The notes under the pieces: model-generated
What the model was told of the DNA's origin: nothing
What the model saw: the letters and a program-made list of their open reading frames with translations, nothing else
Databases searched by the model: none
Source of the DNA: Doris montereyensis
Taxonomy: Eukaryota > Mollusca > Gastropoda > Nudibranchia > Dorididae
DNA: 64,000 nt
Reading direction: 5' to 3'
Assembly: GCA_037039925.1 (NCBI GenBank)
Contig: JAXRKP010001008.1
Span: forward strand, 111,001 to 175,000
Part shown: one piece after another, positions 32,301-45,800 of the stretch
Numbering within the stretch: the first letter of the stretch is position 1
How the letters are laid out: every line of letters starts with the position of its first letter
Program-made: the position numbers and the translations under genes

Positions 32301-32985
32301 TCCTATGTGACTTATTGACATGTATTCCTATGTGACTTATTGACATTCATTCCTATGTGACTTATTGACATGTATTCCTATGTGACTTATTGACATTCAT
32401 TCCTATGTGACTTATTGACATTTATTCCTATGTGACTTATTGACATTTATTCCTATGTGACTTATTGACATTCATTCCTATGTGACTTATTGACATTCAT
32501 TCCTATGTGTCTTATTGACATTCATTCCTATGTGACTTATGGGCATTCATTCCTAATAGACTTATTGGTATTCATTCCTAAGAGACTTATTGGTATTCAT
32601 TTCTAATAGATTCATAGGCATTCATTCCTAAGAGACCTATTGATATTCATTCCGAATAGACTTATTGGCATTCATTCCTAATAAATAGACTTATTGATAT
32701 TCATTCCTAATAGATTTATTGGTATTCATTCCTAAGAAGAGACTTATTGATATTTATTCCTAATAGACTTATTGGCATTCATTCCTAGTAGATTTATTGG
32801 TATTCATTCCTAATAGATTTATGGGCATTCATTCCTAATAGACTTATTAGTATTCATTCCTACTAGACTGATTGGCATTCATTCCTAGTAGATTTATTGG
32901 CATTCGTTCCTAAGAGACTTATTGGTATTCATTCCTAATAGACTTATTGGTATTCATTCCTAAGAGACTTATTGGTATTAATTCC
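29330..32985. repeat. 25-bp minisatellite array, 3.65 kb
   Basis: About 146 copies of CATGACTTATTGACATTTAT plus TCCTA. Three zones follow one another: CCTACATG units (29.33-30.17 kb), CCTATGTG with ATTCATT units (30.17-32.54 kb, with some CCTACATG), then CCTAATAG/CCTAAGAG with GGTATTCATT (32.54-32.98 kb). Confidence 0.97.
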
Positions 32986-33074
32986 TCAGTAAATAAGGAA
33001 GCCATTAGGCATAATAATAATAATAAACAATACAAAAGCGACTCCAGGCATTTGATAAGTTGACGCTAAGGTGG

Positions 33075-33345
33075 AGTGATGTCAGTAAAGGGTAAAAAAA
33101 TTTTCTTTAAAAAGATGTCAATAAAGGGTAAAAAAAAAGAAAAACAAAAAAGATGTCAGTAAAGGGTAAACAAAAGAAAAACAAAAAAGATGTCAGTAAA
33201 GGGTAAAAAAAAGAAGAAAAAGAAAAACAGTAAAGGGTAAAAAAAAAAGAAAGACAAAAAGATGTCGGTAAACTAAAAAAGAAAAAGAAAAACAAAAAAG
33301 ATGTCGGTAAACTGTAAAAAAAGAATAATAAAAACAAAAAAGATG
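33075..33345. repeat. A-rich tandem repeat
   Basis: About seven degenerate copies of GATGTCAGTAAAGGGTAAAA followed by an A/AAG-rich run of variable length. Confidence 0.85.
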
Positions 33346-33679
33346 ACCAAAGCGAGTCGTCACTGTTGGCATTCAACCATCGAGGTCGATCATCTGACAT
33401 GTGACGCATTAGGCGAGTATTTTTTTGCCCTGAAAGTAAAATAAAATTAATGTTTTTAACCAATGTCTATATTATTGGGTTTGACTGCCATAAGAAAACC
33501 AAAATCAAGATCTAATTGGATGGCTATATTCACACATTATCATTTATAAATCACGCTTCCATTGTGTAATCATTCAACTCTTTACACAATACGAAACCAA
33601 CCATGCAACTATTGAAAAAAAGAGAAACACTTTAGGCAAAGAACAACAAGCTGGGATTATTTACACAGGGGTATAAATA
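33346..33679. other. Downstream flank of MRTO4
   Basis: About 330 bp of AT-rich sequence beyond the last exon. No gene seen. Confidence 0.4.
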
Positions 33680-33685
33680 TTTATT
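33680..33685 (-). terminator. Candidate poly(A) signal for MRTO4
   Basis: AATAAA on the minus strand begins six bases after the stop codon, so the 3' UTR would be unusually short. It is the nearest canonical signal; a later one could be used instead. Confidence 0.45.
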
Positions 33686-33690
33686 GAACA

Positions 33691-33806
33691 TTAGGAGACA
33701 TCATCGCCATCACTGTCATCCACATCATCGTCACCATCCATCATTGCCTGGATCCCTGCATTCTCGTCATCATCATCACTATCCGCTTCATCTTTCTCGT
33801 CTTTGG
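33691..33806 (-). CDS. MRTO4: MRTO4 terminal exon, acidic C-terminal tail
   Basis: The acceptor CTGTTTGTCTGTTCACAG is followed by a Lys/Asp/Glu-rich tail: [19 protein letters not shown], then a second Asp run ending DGDDVS and TAA. Acidic tails are usual in this family; this one is longer than human. The exon joins the previous one in phase across an 8.8-kb intron that is mostly a 23-bp satellite. Confidence 0.85.
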
Positions 33807-36800
33807 CTGTGAACAGACAAACAGATAGTGTGACCTTGCAAAGGACCATTACCGATACACAAATACATTTACACTTCACACAGTCAACATGATGGCAAGG
33901 CAGAGTAACCAACAGTACAAATATGTAAGTAAATCAAAGTTCTGAGCTTCAACAACAAAAAACTATCATGTGAACCACTGAGCATCAATTTCATCAGCTG
34001 GCATACTGAGATTAAGTTTTTTTCTTGTTGAAATTTGAATAATGCCTGGTGACAGGGTTCAGTTTGTACAATTGATGCAAATTGTGGTCACAAAGACATT
34101 TGATCACTTCCATTTACGTCATGACAATCTGGACACATAAATACCTACATACAAATTATACATGAAAACTAATCTCATTGCTAAAACGTACAGTAAGTAA
34201 AAAGGGTTAAAATGGGTAAGTTTACATCTCCACAGATTTTACGTCTGGGAAATTTCTTGAGGCAAGCCAAACAGTCAGTTGACAAATGTCAAAGATCCTA
34301 CTGGACAAATTTTAAAGATCGTACAGGACAAATGTTAAAGATTCTACTCGACAAATGTTAAAGATTCTACTGGACAAATGTTAAAGATCCTCATGGACAA
34401 ATGTTAAAGATTCTACTGGACAAATGTTAATGATCCTACTGGACAAATGTTAAAGATCCTACTGGACAAATGTTAAAGATCCTACTGGACAAATGTTAAA
34501 TATTCTACTGGACAAATGTTAAAAATCCTACTGGACAAATGTTAAAGATTCTACTGGACAAATGTTAAAGATCCTACTGGACAAATGTTAAATATTCTAC
34601 TGGACAAATGTTAAAAATCACACTGGACAAATGTTAAAGATTTTACTGGACAAATGTTAAAGATTCTACTGGACAAATGTTAAAGATTCTACTGGACAAA
34701 TGTTAAAAATCACACTGGACAAATGTTAAAGATTTTACTGGACAAATGTTAAAGATTCTACTGGACAAATGTTAAAGATTCTACTGGACAAATGTTAAAG
34801 ATCCTACTGGACAAATGTTAAAGATTCTACTGGACAAATGTCAAAGATCCTACTGGACAAATGTTAAAGATTCTACTGGACAAATGTCAAAGATCCTACT
34901 GGACAAATGTTAAAAATTCTACTGGACAAATGTCAAAGATTCTACTGGACAAATGTCAACGATCATACTGGACAAATGTTAAAGACTCTACTGGACAAAT
35001 GTTAATGATCCTACTGGACAAATGTTAAAGATTCTACTGGACAAATGTTAAATATTCTACTGGACACATGTTAAAAATCCTACTGGACAAATGTGAAAGA
35101 TTCTACTGGACAAATGTTAAAGATTCTACTGGACAAATGTTAAAGATTCTACTCGACAAATGTTAAAGATTCTACTGGACAAATGTTAATGATCCTACTG
35201 GATAAATGTCAAAGATCCTACTGGACAAATGTTAAAGATTCTACTGGACAAATGTTAAAGATCACACTGGACAAATGTTAAAGATTTTACTGGACAAATG
35301 TCAAAGATCCTACTGGACAAATGTTAAAGATTCTACTGGACAAATGTCAAAGATCACACTGGACAAATGTTAAAGATCACAATGGACAAATGTTAAAGAT
35401 CCTACTGGACAAATGTTAAAGATCACACTGGACAAATGTTAAAGATCCTCATGGACAAATGTTAAAGATCACACTGGACAAATGTTAAAGATCCTAATGG
35501 ACAAATATTAAAGATCTTAACGGACAAATGTTAAAGATTCTACTGGACAAATGTTAAAGATCACAATGGACAAATATTAAAGATCCTACTGGACAAATGT
35601 TAAAGATCACACTGGACAAATGTTAAAGATCCTCATGGACAAATGTTAAAGATTCTGCTGACAAATGTTAAAGATCCTAATGGACAAATGTTAAAGATTC
35701 TACTGGACAAATGTTAAAGTTCACACTGGACAAATGTTAAAGATCCTAATGGACAAATGTTAAAGATTCTACTGGACAAATGTTAATGATCCTACTGGAC
35801 AAATGTTAAAGATTTTACTGGACAAATGTTAAAGATTCTACTGGACAAATGTCAAAGATCCTACTGGACAAATGTTAAAGATTCTACTGGACAAATGTGA
35901 ATGATTCTACTGGACAAATGTTAAAGATCCTACTGGACAAATGTTAAAGATCCTACTGGACAAATTTTAATGATTCTACTGGACAAATGTTAATGATTCT
36001 ACTGGACAAATGTTAAAGATTCTAATGGACAAATGTTAAAGATTCTACTGGACAAATGTTAAAGATTCTACTGGACAAATGGTAAAGATCCAACTAGGCA
36101 AATGTTAAAGATCACACTGGACAAATATTAAAGATCCTAACGGACAAATGTTAAAGATCCTACTGGACAAATGTTAAAGATTCTAAAGGACAAATTTTAA
36201 TGATTCTACTGGACAAATGTTAAAGATCCTACTGGACAAATGTTAAAGATTCTACTGGACAAATGTTAATGATCCTACTGGACAAATGTTAAAGATCCTA
36301 ACGGACAAATGTTAAAGATCACAATGGGCAAATGTTAAAGATCCTAATGGACAAATGTTAATGATCCTACTGGACAAATGTTAAAGATTCTACTGGACAA
36401 ATGTTAAAGATCCTACTGGACAAATGTTAAAGATTCTACTAGACAAATGTTAAACATCCTACTGGACAAATGTTAAAGATTCTACTGGACAAATTTTAAT
36501 GATTCTACTGGACAAATGTTAATGATTCTACTGGACAAATGTTAATGATTCTACTGAACAAATGTTAATAATCACAATGGACAAATGTTAAAGATTTTAC
36601 TGTGCAAATGTCAAAGACCCTACTAGACAAATGTTAAAGATTCTACTGGACAAATGTTAAAGATTCTACTCGACAAATGTCCAAGATCCTACTGGACAAA
36701 TGTTAAAGATTCCACTGGACAAATGTCCAAGATCCTACTGGACAAATGTTAAAGATTCTACTGGACAAATGTTAAAGATCCTACTGAACAAATGTTTAAG

Positions 36801-39800
36801 ATTTTACTGGACAAATGTTAAATATTCTACTGGACAAATGTTAAAGATCCTACTGGACAAATTTTAATGATTCTACTGGACACATGTTAAAGATTTTACT
36901 GGACAAATATTAATGATCCTACTGGACAAATGTTAAAGATTCTAATGGACAAATATTAATGATCCTACTTGAGAAATGTTAAAGATCCTACTGGACAAAT
37001 GTTAAAGATCCTACTGGACAAATGTTAAATATTCTACCGGACACATGTTAAAAATCCTACTGGACAAATGTTAAAGATTCTACTGGACAAATGTTAAAGA
37101 TTCTACTGGACAAATGTTAAAGATCCTAATGGACAAATGTTAAAGATCACACTGGACAAATGTTAAAGATCGTAATGGACAAATGTTAAAGATTTTACTG
37201 GACAAATGTTCAAGATCACACTGGATAAATGTTAAAGATCCTAATGGACAAATGTTAAAGATTCTGCTGGACAAATGTTAAAGATCACACTGGACAAATG
37301 TTACAGATCACACTGGACAAATGTTAAAGATCACACTGCACAAATGTTAAAGATCCTCATTGACAAATGTTAAAGATTCTGCTGACAAATGTTAAAGATC
37401 CTAATGGACAAATGTTAAAGATTCTACTGGACAAATGTTAAAGATCACACTGGACAAATGTTAAAGATCCTAATGGACAAATCTTAAAGATTCTACTGGA
37501 CAAATGTTAAAGATTCTACTAGACAAATGTTAAAGATTCTAATGGACAAATGTTAAAGATCACACTGGACAATTGTTAAAGATTCTACTGGACAAATATT
37601 ATAGATTCTAATGGACAAATGTTAAAGATTCTACTGGACAAATGTTAAAGATTCTACTGGACAAATGTTAAAGATTCTAAAGATTCTAATGGACAAATGT
37701 TAAAGATTATAATGGACAAATGTTAAAGATTCTAATGGACAAATGTTAAAGATTCTAAAGGACAAATGTTAAAGATTTTAATGGACAAATGTTAAAGATC
37801 CTACTGGACAAATGTTAAAGATCCTAATGGACAAATGTTAAAGATTCTAATTGACAAATGTTAAAGATTCTAATGGACAAATGTTAAAGATTCTAATGCA
37901 CAAATGTTAAAGATTCTAATGGACAAATGTTAAAGATTCTAAAGGACAAATGTTAAAGATTCTAAAGGACAAATGTTAAAGATTTTAATGGACAAATGTT
38001 AAAGATCCTACTGGACAAATGTTAAAGATCCTAATGGACAAATGTTAAAGATTCTAATTGACAAATGTTAAAGATTCTAATGGACAAATGTTAAAGATTC
38101 TAATGCACAAATGTTAAAGATTCTAATGGACAAATGTTAAAGATTCTAATGGACAAATGTTAAAGATTCTAATGGACAAATGTTAAAGATTCCAATGGAC
38201 AAATGTCAAAGATTCTACTGGACAAATGTCAAAGATCCTACTGGACAAATGTTAAAGATTCTACTGGACAAATGTTAAAGATCCTACTGGACAAATGTTA
38301 AAGATCCTACTGGACAAATGTTAAAGATTCTACTTGACAAATGTTAAAGATTCTACTGGACAAATGTTAAAGATTCTAATGGACAAATGTCAAAGATTCT
38401 ACTGGACAAATGTCAAAGATCCTACTGGACAAATGTTAAAGATTCTACTGGACAAATGTTAATGATCCTACTGGCCAAATGTTAAAGATTCTACTTGACA
38501 AATGTTAAAGATCCTAATGGACAAATGTTAAAGATTCTAATGGACAAATGTTAAACATACTAATGGACAAATGTTAAAGATTTTAATAGACAAATGTTAA
38601 ACATTCTACTTGACAAATGTTAAAGATTCTACTCGATAAATTTTAATGATTCTACTAGACAAATGTTAATGATTCTACTGGACAAATGTTAAAGATTTTA
38701 ATAGACAAATGTTAAAGATTTTAATAGACAAATGTTAAAGATTTTAATAGACAAATGTTAAAGATTTTAATAGACAAATGTTAAAGATTTTAATAGACAA
38801 ATGTTAAAGATTTTAATAGACAAATGTTAAAGATTTTAATAGACAAATGTTAAAGATTTTAATAGACAAATGTTAAAGATTTTAATAGACAAATGTTAAA
38901 GATTTTAATAGACAAATGTTAAAGATTTTAATAGACAAATGTTAAAGATTCTACTGGACAAATGTTAAAGATTCTACTGGACAAATGTTAATGATTCTAC
39001 TGGACAAATGTCAAAGATTCTAATGGACAAATGTTAAAGATCCTACTGGACAAATGTTAAATATTCTACTGGACAAATGTTAAAGATCCTACTGGACAAA
39101 TGTTAAATATTCTACTGGACAAATGTTAAAGATCCTACTGGACAAATGTTAAATATTCTACTGGACAAATGTTAAAGATTCTAATGGACAAACGTTAAAG
39201 ATTCTAAAGGACAAATGTTAAAGATTCTAATGGACAAATGTTAAAGATCCTAATGGATAAATGTTAAAGATTCTACTGGACAAATGTTAAAGATTCTACT
39301 GGACAAATGTTAAAGATTCTACTGGACAAATGTTAAAGATTCTACTGGACAAATGGTAAAGATCCAACTAGGCAAAAGTTAAAGATCACACTGGACAAAT
39401 ATTAAAGATCCTAACGGACAAATGTTAAAGATTCTACTGATCCTACTGGACAAATGTTAAAGATCACATTGGACAAATGTTAAAGATCACAATGGACAAA
39501 TTTTAAAGATTCTAATGGACAAATGTTAAAGATCACAACGGACAAATGTTAAAGATCACACTGGACAAATGTTAAAGATCACAATGGACAAATGCTAAAG
39601 ATTCTACTCGACAAATGTTAAAGATCACAACGGACAAATGTTAAAGATTCTAACGGACAAATGTTAAAGATTCTACTGGACAAATGTTAAAAATTCTAAT
39701 AGACAAATGTTAAAAATCAGACTGGACAAATGTGAAAAAATCACACTGGACAAATGTTAAAAATCACACTGGACAAATGTTAAAAATCACAATGGACAAA

Positions 39801-42800
39801 TGTTAAAGATCCTAATGGACAAATATTAAAGATTCTAATGGACACATATTAAAGATCACACTGGACAAATGTTAAAAATCACAATGGACAAATGTTAAAG
39901 ATCCTACTGGACAAATATTAAAGATCACACTGGACAAATGTTAAAGATCCTAATGGACAAATGTTAAAGATTTTAATAGACAAATGTTAAAAATCCTAAT
40001 GGACAAATGTTAAAGATTCTACTGGACAAACGTTCAAGATCACACTGGATAAATGTTAAAGATCCTAATGGACAAATGTAAAAGATTCTGCTGGACAAAT
40101 GTTAAAGATTCTAGTGGACAAATGTTAAAGATCCTACTGGACAAATGTTAAAGATTCTACTGGAGAAATGTTAAAGATTCTACTGGACAAATGTTAAAGA
40201 TTCTACTGGACAAATGTTAAAGATTCTACAGGACAAATGTTAAAGATCCTACTGGGCAAATGTTAAAGATTCTACTGGACAAATGTTAAAGATCCAACTA
40301 GGCAAATGTTAAAGATCACAGTGGACAAATGTTAAAGATCACACTTGACAAATGTTAAAGATCCTAATGGACAAATGTTCAAGATCCTACTGGCTAAATG
40401 TTAAAGATCACACTGGACAAATGTTAATGATTCTACTGGACAAATGTTAAAGATCACACTGGACAAATGTTAAAGATCACAGTGGACAAATGTTAAAGAT
40501 CACACTGGACAAATGATAAAGGTCACACTGGACAAATGTTAAAGATCACACTGAACAAATGTTAAAGATCACACTGGACAAATGTTAAAGATCACAGTGG
40601 ACAAATGTTAAAGATCACACTGGACAAATGTTAAAGATCCTACTGGACAAATGATAAAGATCACACTGGACAAATGTTAAAGATCACACTGAACAAATGT
40701 TAAAGATCACACTGGACAAATGTTAAAGATCACACTGGACAAATGTTAAAGATCACACTGGACAAATGTTAAAGATCCTAATGGACAAATGTTAAAGATC
40801 CTTAAGGACAAATGTTAAGATCCTAATGGACAAATGTTAATGATCCTAATGGACAAATGTTAAAGATCACAATGGACAAATGTTAAAGATCACACTGGAC
40901 AAATGTTAAAGATCACAATGGACAAATGTTAAAGATCCGTAAGGACAAATGTTAAGATCCTAATGGACAAATGTTAAAGATCACAATGGACAAATGTTAA
41001 AGATCACACTGGACAAATGTTAAAGATCACAGTGGACAAATGTTAAAGATCCTAATGGACAAATGTTAAAGATCACAGTAGACAAATGTTAAAGATCACA
41101 GTAGACAAATGTTAAAGATCACAGTGGACAAATGTTAAAGATCACAGTAGACAAATGTTAAAGATCACAGTAGACAAATGTTAAAGATCACAGTAGACAA
41201 ATGTTAAAGATCACAGTGGACAAATGTTAAAGATCACAGTAGACAAATGTTAAAGATCACAGTAGACAAATGTTAAAGATCACAGTAGACAAATGTTAAA
41301 GATCACAGTGGACAAATGTTAAAGATCACACTGGACAAAGGTTAAAGATCACAATGGACAAATGTTAAAGATCACACTGGACAAATGTTAAAGATCACAA
41401 TGGACAAATGTTAAAGATCACAGTGGACAAAGGTTAAAGATCACAATGGACAAATGTTAAAGATCACACTGGACAAATGTTAAAGATCACAATGGACAAA
41501 TGTTAAAGATCACAGTGGACAAATGTTAAAGATCACAGTAGACAAATGTTAAAGATCACACTGGACAAATGTTAAAGATCACAATGGACAAATGTTAAAG
41601 ATCACACTGGACAAATGTTAAAGATCACACTGAACAAATGTTAAAGATCACACTGGACAAATGTTAAAGATCACACTGGACAAATGTTAAAGATCACACT
41701 GGACAAATGTTAAAGATCACACTGAACAAATGTTAAAGATCACAGTGGACAAATGTTAAAGATCACACTGGACAAATGTTAAAGATCACACTGGACAAAT
41801 GTTAAAGATCACACTGAACAAATGTTAAAGATCACACTGGACAAATGTTAAAGATCACACTGGACAAATGTTAAAGATCACAGTAGACAAATGTTAAAGA
41901 TCACACTGGACAAATGTTAAAGATCACAGTGGACAACTGTTAAAGATCACACTGGACAAATGTTAAAGATCACAGTGGACAAATGTTAAAGATCACAGTG
42001 GACAAATGTTAAAGATCACACTGGACAAATGTTAAAGATCACATGGGACAAATGTTAAAGATCACACTGGACAAATGTTAAAGATCACATGGGACAAATG
42101 TTAAAGATCACAGTGGACAAATGTTAAAGATCACATGGGACAAATGTTAAAGATCACACTGGACAAATGTTAAAGATCACACTGGACCAAACGACCAGAA
42201 ACACCGTCACAAAACAAAGACTTAGGTCGCGCGTCCACTTGAGTTTTGAACACTTCCAGGCCAGGCAACGCATAACATGCTCTCATTGTGGGTAACCACT
42301 ATTTTGCCTGCGAGATAGATCTGGGAGCGACAAAAATGGACGCGCTGCCTGACAGGCAGACATGTTGGCAAGGTCTGCATCAGATTCCAGGTCATGCCGT
42401 CACACAGGTTGAGTGACCAAAGCAGCCTCTCTCCAACCCCTTTTCACTACAAAGCACTTGCATGTGCTTTTTATAAATTGACTCAAGACTGAATGAGTAT
42501 ATGAAAGGGAAAGCATGGTCTGAATTTATCTCCCATTTTTTTTATTATCCCCCATGCCCATGGGCATCGCTTGCGTATGACTCACGTTTGACCATGACCC
42601 TGTCTGCTATTAGCCTCTCCGGTCTGTCATCAAAGATTTTCCATTTGCCGCTGTTACTCCACATACCGTTCATTGTGATGTGGAAGTTAGCCATGTGGTG
42701 ACCAAAGAGTTTCTGAACAAAAAGACAAGACAAGTCAGGACACCACTTCCAGAATAATAAGTCAAAGACAAAAGAGCAATAAATCAAAGACAAGTGAGCA

Positions 42801-45800
42801 ATAAGTCAAAGGCAAGACAGCAATAAATTAAAAACAAGACAGCAATAAGTCAAAGACAATATAGCAATAAGTGAAAGATAAGATAGCAATACGTCAAAGA
42901 TAAAACACCAATATGTCAAAGACAAGTGAGCAATAAGTCAAAGACAAGACAGCAATAAGTCAAAGACAAGATGACAATAAGTCAAAGACAAGACAGCAAT
43001 AAGTCAAAAACAAGACAGCAATAAGTCAAAGGCAAAGTGAGCAATAAGTCAAAAACAAGACAGCAATAAGTCAAAGACAATATAGGAATAAGTCAAAGAC
43101 AATATAGGAATAAGTCAAAGACAATATAGGAATAAGTCAAAGACAATATAGGAATAAGTCAAAGACAATATAACAATAAGTCAAAGACAAAGTGAGCAAT
43201 AAGTCAAAAACAAGACAGCAATAAGTCAAAGACAATATAGGAATAAGTCAAAGACAAGATGACAATAAGTCAAAGACAATATAGGAATAAGTCAAAAACA
43301 AGACAGCAATAAGTCAAAGACAATATAGGAATAAGTCAAAGACAAGATGACAATAAGTCAAAGACAATATAGGAATAAGTCAAAGATAATATAACAATAA
43401 GTCAAAGACAAAGTGAGCAATAAGTCAAAAACAAGACAGCAATAAGTCAAAGACAAAGTGAGCAATAAGTCAAAAACAAGACAGCAATACGTCAAAGACA
43501 AGACAGCAATAAGTCAAAAACAAGACAGCAATACGTCAAGGACAAAGTGAGCAATAAGTCAAAAACAAGACAACAATAAGTCAAAGACAAAGTGAGAATA
43601 AGTCAAAAACAAGACAGCAATAAGTCAAAGACAAAGTGAGCAATAAGTCAAAAACAAGACAGCAATAAGTCAAAGACAAGACAGCAATAAGTCAAAGACA
43701 AGACAGCAATAAGTCAAAGACAAGACAGCAATAAGTCAAAAACAAGACAGCAATACGTCAAGGACAAAGTGAGCAATAAGTCAAAAACAAGACAGCAATA
43801 AGTCAAAGACAAGACAGCAATAAGTCAAAGACAAAGTGAGCAATAAGTCAAAGACAAGTGAGCAATAAGTCAAAGACAATATAGGAATAAGTCAAAGACA
43901 ATATAACAATAAGTCAAAGACAAAGTGAGCAATAAGTCAAAAACAAGACAGCAATAAGTCAAAGACAAGACAGCAATAAGTCAAAGACAATATAACAATA
44001 AGTCAAAGACAAAGTGAGCAATAAGTCAAAAACAAGACAGCAATAAGTCAAAGACAAGACAGCAATAAGTCAGAGACAACGCTCTGAGAAGATGGCACTG
44101 AAAACCTGAGCAATGTGGCAGGTAATTGCCAGAGCTGGCAACATAATATTGACCTTGCTACCAGCAAACCGATTCCCCAAGCGGTGAGTGACATAAGAGG
44201 AGGAAGACATGCATTGCTGGTCAATGTGTTTGTAAACACACGCACAAGTATAGGAATAGGATTTACAATTCTCTTTACATTAGTAACAATGCCAGAGACG
44301 TTGAACAAGAAGGGCAACCCGTCTGAAGTGTTTGTTTTGTTATTTTCTTTTAATGTTTTTACTTGCATTTTTTCTCGAAATGTATTTTTTTCATACAAAA
44401 TTTATGTCATCAGTCATTGGCCCACCGATTTGTATAATATTTGGCACACGGGTACCTCTTGTCAATGTTAATAGAATGACAGCAGGTTATTTAGATATCT
44501 CTTAATTTTTTGAGAATTTTTGGGGGCTTCCATTTTCCACACACGACATATATATTATTTTTAAAAATTCATTAAATAAAATGTCATCCAAAAAGTATAT
44601 AAAAGAATGTTATTTTAATCTTTAGATATTGAATGGAAAAAACGATCTGCACAGGTTTAAAGTGATTTTATTCATAACTAAGTGAGGAAATAGATTTTGA
44701 AAATTTGGTAAAATAACACGAATTCAAAAATGAAAAAAAATCACTTCAGGAGACGCCCCTTTCCTTACAGACCAAAGCCAAACTTCCCAGCACAAAATAT
44801 TATTCTGAAAAACCTACTGGTCTCTCCTTACTACTGCATTAATTGCAAGAAGACAGCAACAGGCTACACACTTGAAGAGAAATTTTATCAAAGAACAGTT
44901 TTAGTTTTAGTTAGCAAACTCAAATAGCTCTTGAACAAGAACAAATTCTCTTTCTCGGTGCCTGAAAGATGTAATTCCGTGTTAACTCTTAAAAGCCGGA
45001 ATTATTTCTTCATTTACCCGAATTTTTCTTGTTCGTCTAGGATGCGCGCAGACGACTTTTAAAAAAATATTTATAACAAGCTTCAGAATAGAGAAAGAAA
45101 GACAAATCACACATCAAAATAACAGGAATTAAATGCAGTTTCAAATCAACATCAATAAACTAATGAAAATAGGTTTTTGCACTACTGGGATCACTAGATT
45201 TATCAGAATCGTCACTGTCTTCCATAGGTAAATCACCATCAAACTCAAACAAATTATCATCAGATTCACTGAGTTCATCATCGTCTAAATCAGAACCTTC
45301 ATCAACAGTACAGAGTTCTAAGGCTTGTTGTGCTGTCAATCGTCAAGCACGGGCTTGGAAAGTTGCTCTAGACGAACTAGCAGAAGCCATAGTTGTAAAC
45401 AAAAATTATCTGATTTACAGAATTGAAGAAAAAACACCTAAAAAAAGGGGAAAAATGCACAAAAAACACAAAATTTTTCAGTTGTTTTCGTTCTACTTTC
45501 ACTTTCATGGGGCATGTGAATAAGTAGAGTGATTTCCCTTTGATTATAAAACTTATACTTGAGTCAAACGAAAGAATACTAGAGTAACGCTGACAGCGTT
45601 GTTCAATCAAAGCGTGAATGGCTGCCGAACATGACAGCGTTGTTCAGGACTTAAAGACTTAATTCTGAATAGCCTAGGCTATAGTCTATGACACTTTGTT
45701 ACAGAACAGATTTTATGGAAGTTCCACGTCTCCCTAACTCGGTGTTCTGAAGCAAAATCTAAAATACGAAAAAGAAAAATTAAGAAACTGACTTACTAAT

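Noticed and set aside
29330..32985. CRISPR array
   Set aside because: Repeats are contiguous without unique spacers, and the setting is an animal genome; the same applies to all other arrays in the window.
33107..33463. Phe/Leu-rich minus-strand frame of 118 codons
   Set aside because: Translation of the A-rich tandem repeat and flanking AT-rich sequence.
33691..33912. Stand-alone acidic 73-residue protein
   Set aside because: The acidic part begins right after a strong splice acceptor and joins MRTO4 exon 7 in phase; the upstream residues are intronic.
34250..42186. 23-bp array derived from the SINE segment ACGTTAAAGATCCC
   Set aside because: Only TGTTAAAGATCC is shared and no SINE remains at either edge of the array, so chance is not excluded.
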